Origin: an uncultured delta proteobacterium | Lineage (GTDB): Bacteria; Desulfobacterota; Syntrophorhabdia; Syntrophorhabdales; Syntrophorhabdaceae | DNA length: 13,843 nt | Assembly: GCA_903872255.1 (NCBI GenBank) | Contig: CAIQJW010000318.1 | Coordinates: 1 to 13,843 of the forward strand | Reading direction: 5' to 3' | Part shown: in pieces, positions 6,595 through 13,675 of the stretch | How positions within the stretch are numbered: position 1 is the first letter of the stretch | Layout of the letters: every line of letters begins with the position of its first letter | Program-made: the position numbers and the translations under genes | The notes under the pieces: generated by a model | The model's input: the letters and a program-made list of their open reading frames with translations, nothing else | What the model was told of the DNA's origin: nothing | The model's database searches: none

Positions 6595-7237
6595 CCTCTA
6601 TCCTGACCAGGCGTTTTCCAAAGGCGGCCAATTTAGGGTCGTGGGTAACGACAATTATGGTCTTCCCTTCATTGTTGAGCATTTGGAAAAGGTCCATTAT
6701 TTCCCCGCTTGTTTTAGAATCGAGGGCCCCTGTCGGTTCGTCCGCCAGTATAAGTTCGGGGTCGTTGACGAGCGCCCGCGCTATCGCCACGCGCTGCTGT
6801 TCGCCTCCAGAAAGCTGGCTCGGTTTGTTGTGGATCCTGTGTTCAAGCCCGAATTTTGTGAGGAGGGCTCTCGCTTTTTCCCGGGGATGCTTTATGCCTT
6901 TCTTCGAATAGACGATGGGTATGAGGACATTCTCTATGGCATCGAGATAGGGAAGCAGGAAAAATTGCTGGAAGACGAAGCCGATGTACCTGTTCCTCAT
7001 ATCCGCAAGGTTTTCGTCGTTGAGTACGCTCACTTCGGTATTCTCGAAGAGATAGTCGCCTTCCGTCTGCTTGTCGAGAAGACCGACGATATTCATGAGC
7101 GTTGTCTTGCCTGAACCGGAAACACCCATGAGAACGACGAACTCTCCCTTGGATATTTTGAGGTCAATGCCTTTGAGGATCGTCAGTTCCCTTTCTCCCA
7201 CAAAATAGCTTTTCTTAATGTTCTTAAGGTCGATCAC
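6563..7237 (-). CDS. ABC transporter ATP-binding protein (MacB/LolD type)
   Basis: A 224-residue nucleotide-binding subunit with every ABC motif: Walker A GVSGSGKTT (38-46), Q-loop Q90 in GFVFQQFFLLP, signature LSGGEQQR (142-149), Walker B LILADEP (162-168), D-loop GALDSKT (170-176) and switch H199. Length and motif wording match the MacB/LolD/FtsE group that works with FtsX-fold permeases by mechanotransmission. It hydrolyses ATP on the cytoplasmic face to drive the two permeases encoded next. The start codon is GTG at 7235-7237, overlapping the TGA of the adaptor gene in a GTGA. No strong ribosome site is seen, so translation probably relies on coupling. The MIDLKNIKKSY beginning is normal for the family and supports this start. 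Confidence 0.93.
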   Translation of the reverse strand: MIDLKNIKKSYFVGERELTILKGIDLKISKGEFVVLMGVSGSGKTTLMNIVGLLDKQTEGDYLFENTEVSVLNDENLADMRNRYIGFVFQQFFLLPYLDAIENVLIPIVYSKKGIKHPREKARALLTKFGLEHRIHNKPSQLSGGEQQRVAIARALVNDPELILADEPTGALDSKTSGEIMDLFQMLNNEGKTIIVVTHDPKLAAFGKRLVRIEDGAISEDITT

Positions 7238-8367
7238 CTTCGGGGGCCCGCGCTACCCTGGGGCTTCTTTGCGGCCGGCGTGAGGGCGGGTATGATGATC
7301 TCCTGCCCCTCGGTGAGTCCGGATACTACTTCGGTATATTTCTGGTCCCGGACACCGGGGATGACCTCCTGCCGAATCATCTTGCCCTTATCCTTGAGAT
7401 AAACCACGTTCTTTCGGTCCTCAAAGCGTATGGCGCCGTTGGGAACCACGAGGACATTCTTTTTCTCTTCGATTATGATCTTCACATGGCTCGTCATTTC
7501 CGGCTTCAGGGTCAGGGCATCCGCCGGGCTTATCCTTACTATGGCGAGGTAGTATACGATATTTTCCTTTATCTCGGGCTGGGGATATATACGGTCTATG
7601 ACACCCCTCAATACCCTGTCGCGATAAGCATCGACCCAGTATTCTATCTTGAGGCCGGGCTTAACCCTGCCGATATCGGTTTCATCGACGTATATCCACA
7701 TCTCCAATTTGGCGGGGTCGATTATGGTTATCAGATTGGGGGCCGATAAGCCCGATACGACCGTTTCGCCCTCCTGGGTCGCGACTGCTGAAATATATCC
7801 GGAGATCGGCGCGAATATCTTCGTATAGCTGTGGCTTACCTTGAGCGCTTTGAACTTCTCCTGCGCTTCTTTCACCTTCGCCCGGCCGAGCTCCACCTGG
7901 GCGCGCGAAACGTCAAGCTCGCGCTTTGCCTTTTCGACGTTGTCCTTTGTCGTATATTCTTTGACCAGGAGGCGGTTTTCCCTTTCATAATTTGTCTGGT
8001 TGTAAACATCCTGGGCCTTTTTTGCGTCGAGGTCCCTTCGCTGTTCTTCGATGACCGCCTCGGCATTACGAAGGTTCGCGAGGATCTCGCGATCGTCGAT
8101 CTCGACGATAAGGTCGCCCTTTTTGACGATATCACCCACCTGGAATTTGAGCCTGTTAAGAGTGCCGGTAGCACGGGTGCCCACTTTGACTATGGCTCCC
8201 ACCTGCGCCTTTATTATGCCGGTCTGTTCTGTCGAATAGGTCACATTGGCCCGCTTTACCGTGAAGGGCTCCCCGGCCTTCTGCTTGTCGCCTTTCCGGG
8301 AGATCGCAAAAACAATTACCGTAATTATGCAGAGCGCCGCAACGGCGTATACGATCTTCTTTTTCAT
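7234..8367 (-). CDS. Periplasmic adaptor subunit, HlyD/MacA family
   Basis: A 377-residue membrane-fusion protein linking the ABC permeases to the outer-membrane channel. Residues 4-22 are an N-terminal anchor helix. Residues 58-91 (GTLNRLKFQVGDIVKKGD) and 185-203 (FAPISGYISAVATQEGETV) are the two halves of a lipoyl-like barrel-sandwich domain. They are separated by an alpha-helical hairpin (about 95-175, rich in E, K, A, Q) expected to dock with TolC. A beta-barrel (about 215-290) ends in KPEMTSHVKI, and a membrane-proximal domain follows (VPNGAI at 308-313). The C-terminus is Pro/Lys-rich. Its ATG shares one base with the channel gene's stop (TGATG), and GAGGA lies about 9 bases upstream. 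MacA-type adaptors also stimulate the ATPase of their partner. There is no lipobox Cys, so the protein is held by its helix. Confidence 0.92.
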   Translation of the reverse strand: MKKKIVYAVAALCIITVIVFAISRKGDKQKAGEPFTVKRANVTYSTEQTGIIKAQVGAIVKVGTRATGTLNRLKFQVGDIVKKGDLIVEIDDREILANLRNAEAVIEEQRRDLDAKKAQDVYNQTNYERENRLLVKEYTTKDNVEKAKRELDVSRAQVELGRAKVKEAQEKFKALKVSHSYTKIFAPISGYISAVATQEGETVVSGLSAPNLITIIDPAKLEMWIYVDETDIGRVKPGLKIEYWVDAYRDRVLRGVIDRIYPQPEIKENIVYYLAIVRISPADALTLKPEMTSHVKIIIEEKKNVLVVPNGAIRFEDRKNVVYLKDKGKMIRQEVIPGVRDQKYTEVVSGLTEGQEIIIPALTPAAKKPQGSAGPRR

Positions 8368-9683
8368 CAGAAACGGTCCTCTATATAGGCCGCCTTCTGA
8401 AGATACGTCAGCGACACACGGGACCTGGCCAGCGAACCGACATAATTCTCGTTTGCCGCGGCGAGATCTTTTTCGCTCTGGAGCAGATTGAGAATGTCGC
8501 CCTTTCCTTCGAGATATTCTCCATACAATTGATTGAAGTTCGACGTCGCTTCGCGCACAAGCTCGGTATACAGGGAAACATCGTCTATGCTCAGCTCGTA
8601 ATCCTTCAGCGCCCTGGCTATGTCGAGGCTCGTCGTTCTCCTTGTTTCCGCCAACCGCTGCCTCGCTGCGTTCACATTACTCATCGCACCCTGCATATTG
8701 TAATATCGCCCTACACCGTCAAATAGCGGAAAACTGAAATTGATTATAAAGGCATCACTCCTGCCGTCCGGAAAAAAACGGGTATCCTGTCGCGTTTGCT
8801 GAAGCACGCTGTCGATCTTGGGATACCAGGCGCTTTTTGTCTGATCGTAGGCATTCATGAGCCTGTCCACTTCTTTTTGCTGCGCTATGATCTCCGGTTT
8901 TATGACAAGCGCCTTGTCATTCAAGGCCTTATATTCTGCCCGGTACGACGGCACCGTAAGCGGACCTTCCACATCGAAAGGGTCCTTGCTCTCAACTATG
9001 ATCAGCGACCTTACGGTCTCCAGGGATTTTTCATATTCCTTGCGCGCCTTCTGAAGGTCTATCTTCGCATTGAGCAGGCGGACCTCTGCCTGCAGCAGTT
9101 CACTTTTCTTCGCGACGCCTTCATCGTAGCGCCCGCGGATGAGGTTATATATTTTCTGGGTTGCCTGCATTGCTTCCTGCCTTTTCCCGACGATCATTTT
9201 CGCCCCGAGAGCTACATAAAAAGCATTTCTGATATTAAAAAGGACATCTTCGCGGACGCTCTTAAATATTTCCTTTTGGCGCTCCCACGCCGAAAAGGCC
9301 CCACGCCTCTTTGCGAACCTCTCCCCCCCGTCAAACACCCGCCAGGAAATAGTGCCTGTAAAAGTGTATGCATCACGCGAGTCGGTTGTATCGGTCAGAT
9401 TGCTCGTGTATGTGCTTATCGGAGTCCTGGGCGATATCGTCCGTATATACGAAGCACCTATGTCAAACCTCGGCAGAAACGGATCGATGGAAGAAATATA
9501 CGAGAAGCGCGATGTCTTGACGAATTCAGCCTGTTCTTTGACGACATACGATTCCCCGAGACCGCTTTTTATTGCCTCCTCGAGGGTAATGGCCCCTGCC
9601 GGCTCAAGCAGGCCGGAAAACGAGAAAAAACCGACGGCAAATATAAGAACACGGTGCAATAAACCAGATTTTATCGATGCCAT
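8367..9683 (-). CDS. TolC-family outer-membrane efflux channel
   Basis: A 438-residue outer-membrane factor. Residues 1-31 are a signal peptide (hydrophobic core, cleavage near PAGA-IT) with no lipobox Cys. The mature part has the two-fold OEP repeat of TolC: the helical segments GRYDEGVAKKSELLQAE (184-200) and YGEYLEGKGDILNLLQSEKD (387-406) occupy equivalent positions, and each half has a strand ending in FDGG or FDGVG (117-120, 321-325). Trimers of this family form the outer-membrane barrel and periplasmic tunnel that receive substrate from the adaptor encoded next. An in-frame GTG at 9722 is possible, but it lies upstream of the predicted transcription start near 9717. The ATG at 9683 begins the signal peptide directly and is preferred; its ribosome site (GGGCGG or GGCAGG) is weak. 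First gene of the five-gene operon. Confidence 0.92.
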   Translation of the reverse strand: MASIKSGLLHRVLIFAVGFFSFSGLLEPAGAITLEEAIKSGLGESYVVKEQAEFVKTSRFSYISSIDPFLPRFDIGASYIRTISPRTPISTYTSNLTDTTDSRDAYTFTGTISWRVFDGGERFAKRRGAFSAWERQKEIFKSVREDVLFNIRNAFYVALGAKMIVGKRQEAMQATQKIYNLIRGRYDEGVAKKSELLQAEVRLLNAKIDLQKARKEYEKSLETVRSLIIVESKDPFDVEGPLTVPSYRAEYKALNDKALVIKPEIIAQQKEVDRLMNAYDQTKSAWYPKIDSVLQQTRQDTRFFPDGRSDAFIINFSFPLFDGVGRYYNMQGAMSNVNAARQRLAETRRTTSLDIARALKDYELSIDDVSLYTELVREATSNFNQLYGEYLEGKGDILNLLQSEKDLAAANENYVGSLARSRVSLTYLQKAAYIEDRF

Positions 9684-9723
9684 AAGCCTGCCGCCCTGTT
9701 TGTATGCTGCGATGGAATGCACT

Positions 9724-9752
9724 ATTGTAACATAACGATCGGACTCTCACAA
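9724..9752 (-). promoter_or_regulatory. Predicted sigma-70 promoter of the efflux operon
   Basis: On the minus strand, TTGTGA (9747-9752), a 17-base spacer, then TACAAT (9724-9729, five of six consensus bases). It predicts a start near 9717 and a 34-base leader to the ATG at 9683. It lies 32 bases from the inverted repeat of the neighbouring mobile-element remnant. No operator palindrome was recognised around it. Confidence 0.55.
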
Positions 9753-10046
9753 ATGAAACAGGACGGCAAATACCAAAACCAATGGGGACGTCCTTAAATA
9801 TTTCAATATCGTTCCAGTTGAAGATCCTTCTCCCCCTGCAGGTCCGCTCCTCAGGAGGAAATGTGCGTGGTTCGGCATGAATGTCCACGCATAACAGGCG
9901 GTCCGTGTCTCGGGAAGGTGGAGGAAAATTTTGTCGATGAGATCGTTCCTGTCCCTGGCGATCCTGAATATGTTCCTCCTCTCTATGCCGCAGATCATGA
10001 TATGGTTTAGGGCACCTGCTGCATCAAGTCGGGGTTGGCGGGGCAT
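9747..10046 (-). pseudogene. Truncated REP-associated tyrosine transposase (IS200-like, Y1_Tnp family)
   Basis: The first 72 residues of this frame (10046 to about 9831) read like the N-terminal half of a RAYT transposase: MPRQPRLDAAGALNHIMICG, then IERRNIF, TACYAWTFMPNHAHFLLRSG. The HUH metal-binding pair is present (H-A-H in MPNHAHFL). The frame then leaves family sequence, translates the terminal inverted repeat (GTILKYLRTSP) and stops at 9747-9749. The second half, which carries the catalytic Tyr, is missing, so this copy cannot transpose by itself. The start at 10046 is chosen because MPRQPRLD is the normal family start, although the frame stays open further upstream. Full-length relatives are usually two to three times as long. 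Confidence 0.8.
9785..9807 (+). repeat. Terminal inverted repeat, left copy
   Basis: Begins GGGACGTCCTTAAATATTTC. It is identical over 23 bases to the reverse complement of 10082-10104, and one further G precedes it at 9784. It contains the palindrome GGACGTCC. Confidence 0.85.
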
Positions 10047-10081
10047 GAGATGACGATGGCAGAGGGACCGGAGCAGTGTCA

Positions 10082-10104
10082 ATTGAAATATTTAAGGACG
10101 TCCC
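10082..10104 (-). repeat. Terminal inverted repeat, right copy
   Basis: Reverse complement of the left copy over 23 bases. Its last base (10104) is also the first base of the triplicated 9-mer that follows. Confidence 0.85.
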
Positions 10105-10130
10105 TACTGTCTCTACTGTCTCTACTGTCT
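10104..10130 (+). repeat. Tandem repeat, three exact copies of CTACTGTCT
   Basis: CTACTGTCT occurs three times head to tail (10104-10112, 10113-10121, 10122-10130) with no mismatch. It starts at the outer edge of the mobile-element inverted repeat and ends about 40 bases from the autotransporter stop codon. No reading frame uses it. Confidence 0.9.
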
Positions 10131-10148
10131 ATGAAAACCGGAAGCCGG
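10131..10148 (-). terminator. Possible weak terminator after the autotransporter gene
   Basis: On the minus strand CCGG, CTT, CCGG is followed by TTTTC. The stem is only 4 bp with a 3-base loop, so termination here would be weak. It is the only T-tailed hairpin seen between the autotransporter stop codon (10169-10171) and the element. Confidence 0.2.
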
Positions 10149-10168
10149 ACGGATTTATCTCAGACGGC

Positions 10169-13100
10169 TCAAAAGGTCATCCTGACGCCGCCACTCACGT
10201 TGTGCGCGATGTACTTGTCCATGCCGATCTGGGCGCTGTAGCCTATGTTGAAGGACGCGCCGTTCTTAAGGGACATCGAGACCGATGCGCCGCAGAGGAT
10301 GAAGTTCCTGTCGGGGGACGGGCTCTCTATGCTGAAGGGAGAGCTTCCCTGGGCAAGGCGTGACGTGACGGTCTGGCTTCCCCTTAAAAACTCGTACCCC
10401 CAGGACGCATGGATGCCCGGCGTTATGAGGGCCCTGCCCGTGTCAAATGTGTAGTATACCCTCCCCCCGATGTTCCCGAGGAGCGACTCGGTGTCCTGTC
10501 TGTCGACGTTAAGGTCAAGGGCGTCCGCACCGGATTCGGTAAAGCTGTCGAGGTTGAGCTTGACATACTGGAGCGAGACCGCGGGGACAATGGTCCACTT
10601 GCTGACGTTGAGCTCGTAGCCCGTGCCTCCGTAGAGGGTGAGCTGCCGACCGGCGGGCTTCGAGGTAGCCGTGCGGTCGATGCCCGGGAAGACGATGCGC
10701 CGGGTGTTCCTGTAGTCCGCCCACCCGTAGCTCGCCTGCCCGTCAACGAAGAACCCCTTGCTGTACCAGGTCCCGTAGGCGCCGAACGTGTACCCGTCCA
10801 TCTTCACCTTGCTGTCGTAGTCGTCGACGGTAGCCCGCGAGCCGGTGTATCCGAGGAGGAGGCCGGCGGCCAGGTTGTTGGTGAACCGGTAGTCAACGCC
10901 CAGGGTGACCCCGGCACTCGTAAAGTTGTATCCCATCTGGTCGGGGGTGTCCCTCTGGCTTCCGGAAACAGCGTTGCCCTTTATGAAGACGCCCCACTTA
11001 TCATCGACACCCGAAGGAAGCATGCCCGTGAGGTCAGGGCTTGCGGAGGCGACGAGGATGGGCCTGTCCCTGCCCTCCCGTATGAAGTCGCTGTTCCTTA
11101 AGAACGTGCCGTCGAGGTTCGTGCCCCTCACCCCGCGGCGTATGTCGGATAGGCGGTCGGATACGTTGCCCGACTGGAAGACGGTGGAGCCGATGCCCAT
11201 CGAGAAGAGGGCCTCGGTCCCCCGGGGGGCTATCTGGTCATAGGCGCCTGCCACCTGGCCGTATGCGGGCAAGGCATCGATGGCGTTAAGGACGGTGTTA
11301 AGGTCGCCCGTGGCGGTGTTGGCGACGCTGTTCAACATGGTGGCCACCGCCCTCTCGTTCGTGTTGAGGTAAGGCAGGAGGGCCGGGTTCGTGTAGTCGC
11401 GCTCGACCACGAGATAGACCTGGTTGGGGACATCGTACTTGGGCATGAAGAACAGCGTGGGGGTAATGTAGGTGAGAAGGCTCGAGAACTGCCCCGTCAC
11501 GCCGCCGGTGGCGGTGAGGAAGGCGCCGAAGACGGTCCCTTTGGTGGGTACGGCGTCGCCCTGCCAGGAGGTCTCAAGAATGCCGTTGAGAGAAGCACTC
11601 CCGGTGATGGCAAGGAGGTCGTTGCTTGTCGGCGAGGCGACCTCGATGAAGAGCTTCCCCTGAGGCCCCTGGGTGTAGCTGCCTGTCGTGGTGAGGGTGC
11701 CGATAGATCCTCCCGGGGATACGGTTCCATTATTGACCACGTAGCCAAGCGTCCCGTAACCGCCCGCCGTGGCCCCTGAATTCACGGTCAGCGTACCGCC
11801 CAGGGAGGCACCCGGGGCCAGGAAGAGTAGCCCCTCGGACACCGTTCCCGGCCCGGTATAGGTATTGACACCGGAAAGCGTCAGGGTCCCGGCGCCCGCT
11901 TTTGTGAGGCTGCCCGTGCCGGAGATGATGCCGGAAAGCGTCAGGGCGTTGCCGTTGGTATCGAACGCAGCGCCGCCGGCATTGACGGTCACATTCCTGG
12001 CTGACGCCACATCGGCGGACACTTGCAGGGTCCCTCCATTAAACAGCAACCCGCCGGACACGGCCCCCAGACTGGCGTTATCAGTAACATTGATGATGCC
12101 GCCATTGAAGAACGTCCCCCCGGTATACGATGTGGTGCCGCGCACGGTCAGCGTCCCCGTGCCGGCTTTGTAAAGGCCGCCGGAACCGTTGATGGTCCCG
12201 TTGTTGGTCAGGGTGCTGTTTCCGCCACCGAACCAGATGTTCCCGGAAATGGTGCCGGTGTTGGTGAGAGTGTTGTTGTCGCCCGCCGCCAGGAATGCGG
12301 CACTATTCGTTCCGGACACGGCGACCGTTCCCTGGTTGACGACCGTGTTCCCGGTGTTGACGCGTATTCCCCACAGACCTGTCGAGTTCCCGGAGATGGT
12401 GCCGGTGTTTGTTATCGTGTTGTTATCGTAGACATGGATACCGTTTCCGCCGGCCACCGGGGTGATGGTGCCGGAGTTGGTGATGGTATTGTTGTTGACG
12501 GCATCTATGCCGGTGGCGACGTTGCTTATGGAGGCGCTGTTGGTGATGGTGTTGTAACTGCCGGCGAGGATGCCCGTAGGCCTCTGCTCCAGCGGATTCG
12601 GCGCTATGGCGATGCCGTTATTGATGATGGCGTTGTTGACCCCGCTGTTGTCGAAGAAATAGAACCTGTCGATGGATGAGTTGTACTGGTCGAACACGCT
12701 GACCGTGATGTATCTGCCGTTAACGGAGGTGACGGCATAGTTGTACCGCAAGGACAGGACATCACCGGGATACATGAGGGTAAGGTTGCATGTCTCGCCT
12801 TCCTCGCACCCGCTGGGTGCGCCTCCGGTCCCGGCCAGCACTTCATAGGTTCCGTCGTGAGCGGTGCGGAAATACAGGTGCTCATGCCCGGCAAAAAGGA
12901 TCGAGGCATTTGTGTTGGTGGCAGTGCCTGACGTGGTGATTGTTGTCCACGTATTTGCCATATTGCCATTCGGCGCAGTGTTCCCGGAAGACCATGCGGG
13001 GACGTGGGTAAGCACAAATGTATGGGCCGCGGTATTGTTTGCCAGAAGGCCACTCATCCAGGTCTGCTGCGCGGCATTGATGCCGTAGTGCGGCTCAACA

Positions 13101-13675
13101 CCGTTTGCAGTAGCAAGGAAGCTGTCTGCTACGATGAAGAGCGAATTGCCTATATGGAACGAAAAGGCCAAATTGGTAAGGCCGGCGGGACCGACCTGTT
13201 TCTGTACGGTGAGCATGTCTGTACTGTTAAAGTATGTTTGAAATTCCTGCTGCCTCGACAGTGCCTGATCGCCAAGATTAGGGGCATGGCCCATTGTATA
13301 GAGTTCGTGGTTGCCGATGGCGAAAACCGAGGGGATGCCTTTGGCGAGGAGACGGTCCGTAAACACTGTTCTGAACTCTGTCAGATTGGTCCCACGGGGG
13401 TCACCATTTTCATAGCCGCCCCGGTAAGCCGCGTCGCCGCCGAAGATCACCATGTTGGGGGCGGGACTCATGGCGAGGATGCTGTTCACGATGGGCGTGA
13501 AGATGTTCGTGCTTATGAGGTCGTTGTTGGCATCGCCCCGGGTGTCCGCCACCCAGACGAAAGTCTGTGACTGGTCGGCATATGCGGGGATAACCCGGCA
13601 GATGAACGCAGAAACAAATAAGAAAATACCGAGAAAGAACGCAGGGGCCACATACCTGCCCCTCAGCGGCATCAT
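10169..13675 (-). CDS. Autotransporter with purple-acid-phosphatase-like metallophosphoesterase passenger
   Basis: A 1168-residue type V secretion protein. Residues 1-33 are a signal peptide (cleavage near AYA-DQ). Residues 37-340 form a calcineurin-like metallophosphoesterase domain: D44 (ADTRGD), D81 and Y84 (GGDAAY), N122-H123-E124 (GNHE), H224 (LTHVPAW), and H264 and H266 (GHEH). The GDxxY and GNHE wording resembles purple acid phosphatases. C290 and C296 may form a disulfide. Residues 375-495 carry six NTITNTGTI-like repeats. Two autotransporter-associated strand repeats follow at about 499-530 and 588-619, then a linker and a C-terminal barrel from about 891 ending in MTF, with the terminal Phe recognised by the BAM complex. 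It probably displays a phosphatase or phosphodiesterase at the cell surface; the substrate is unknown. The ATG at 13675 or 13672 is preferred. A GTG at 13693 is in frame but has no ribosome site, and the ATG site is itself weak. It appears to be transcribed alone. Confidence 0.88.
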   Translation of the reverse strand: MMPLRGRYVAPAFFLGIFLFVSAFICRVIPAYADQSQTFVWVADTRGDANNDLISTNIFTPIVNSILAMSPAPNMVIFGGDAAYRGGYENGDPRGTNLTEFRTVFTDRLLAKGIPSVFAIGNHELYTMGHAPNLGDQALSRQQEFQTYFNSTDMLTVQKQVGPAGLTNLAFSFHIGNSLFIVADSFLATANGVEPHYGINAAQQTWMSGLLANNTAAHTFVLTHVPAWSSGNTAPNGNMANTWTTITTSGTATNTNASILFAGHEHLYFRTAHDGTYEVLAGTGGAPSGCEEGETCNLTLMYPGDVLSLRYNYAVTSVNGRYITVSVFDQYNSSIDRFYFFDNSGVNNAIINNGIAIAPNPLEQRPTGILAGSYNTITNSASISNVATGIDAVNNNTITNSGTITPVAGGNGIHVYDNNTITNTGTISGNSTGLWGIRVNTGNTVVNQGTVAVSGTNSAAFLAAGDNNTLTNTGTISGNIWFGGGNSTLTNNGTINGSGGLYKAGTGTLTVRGTTSYTGGTFFNGGIINVTDNASLGAVSGGLLFNGGTLQVSADVASARNVTVNAGGAAFDTNGNALTLSGIISGTGSLTKAGAGTLTLSGVNTYTGPGTVSEGLLFLAPGASLGGTLTVNSGATAGGYGTLGYVVNNGTVSPGGSIGTLTTTGSYTQGPQGKLFIEVASPTSNDLLAITGSASLNGILETSWQGDAVPTKGTVFGAFLTATGGVTGQFSSLLTYITPTLFFMPKYDVPNQVYLVVERDYTNPALLPYLNTNERAVATMLNSVANTATGDLNTVLNAIDALPAYGQVAGAYDQIAPRGTEALFSMGIGSTVFQSGNVSDRLSDIRRGVRGTNLDGTFLRNSDFIREGRDRPILVASASPDLTGMLPSGVDDKWGVFIKGNAVSGSQRDTPDQMGYNFTSAGVTLGVDYRFTNNLAAGLLLGYTGSRATVDDYDSKVKMDGYTFGAYGTWYSKGFFVDGQASYGWADYRNTRRIVFPGIDRTATSKPAGRQLTLYGGTGYELNVSKWTIVPAVSLQYVKLNLDSFTESGADALDLNVDRQDTESLLGNIGGRVYYTFDTGRALITPGIHASWGYEFLRGSQTVTSRLAQGSSPFSIESPSPDRNFILCGASVSMSLKNGASFNIGYSAQIGMDKYIAHNVSGGVRMTF

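Larger units (their letters stand above)
9785..10104 (-). mobile_element. Internally deleted RAYT/IS200-like element with 23-base terminal inverted repeats
   Basis: A 320-base unit bounded by perfect inverted 23-mers (9785-9807 and 10082-10104, each starting GGGACGTCCTTAAATATTTC when read inwards). It carries the truncated transposase frame between them, and the deletion joint lies at about 9811-9831. No target-site duplication is seen, as expected for HUH Y1 elements. It sits between the end of the autotransporter gene and the efflux-operon promoter. Confidence 0.65.

Noticed and set aside
8796..9662. 288-codon plus-strand frame
   Set aside because: Antisense shadow of the TolC-like gene, whose two-fold repeat and signal peptide are clear; no promoter or ribosome site noted for the plus frame.
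10409..11101. Long plus-strand frames under the autotransporter barrel, and similar ones at 12023-12679 and 13004-13570
   Set aside because: GC-rich antisense shadows; the minus-strand protein explains the region with continuous domains to a terminal Phe.
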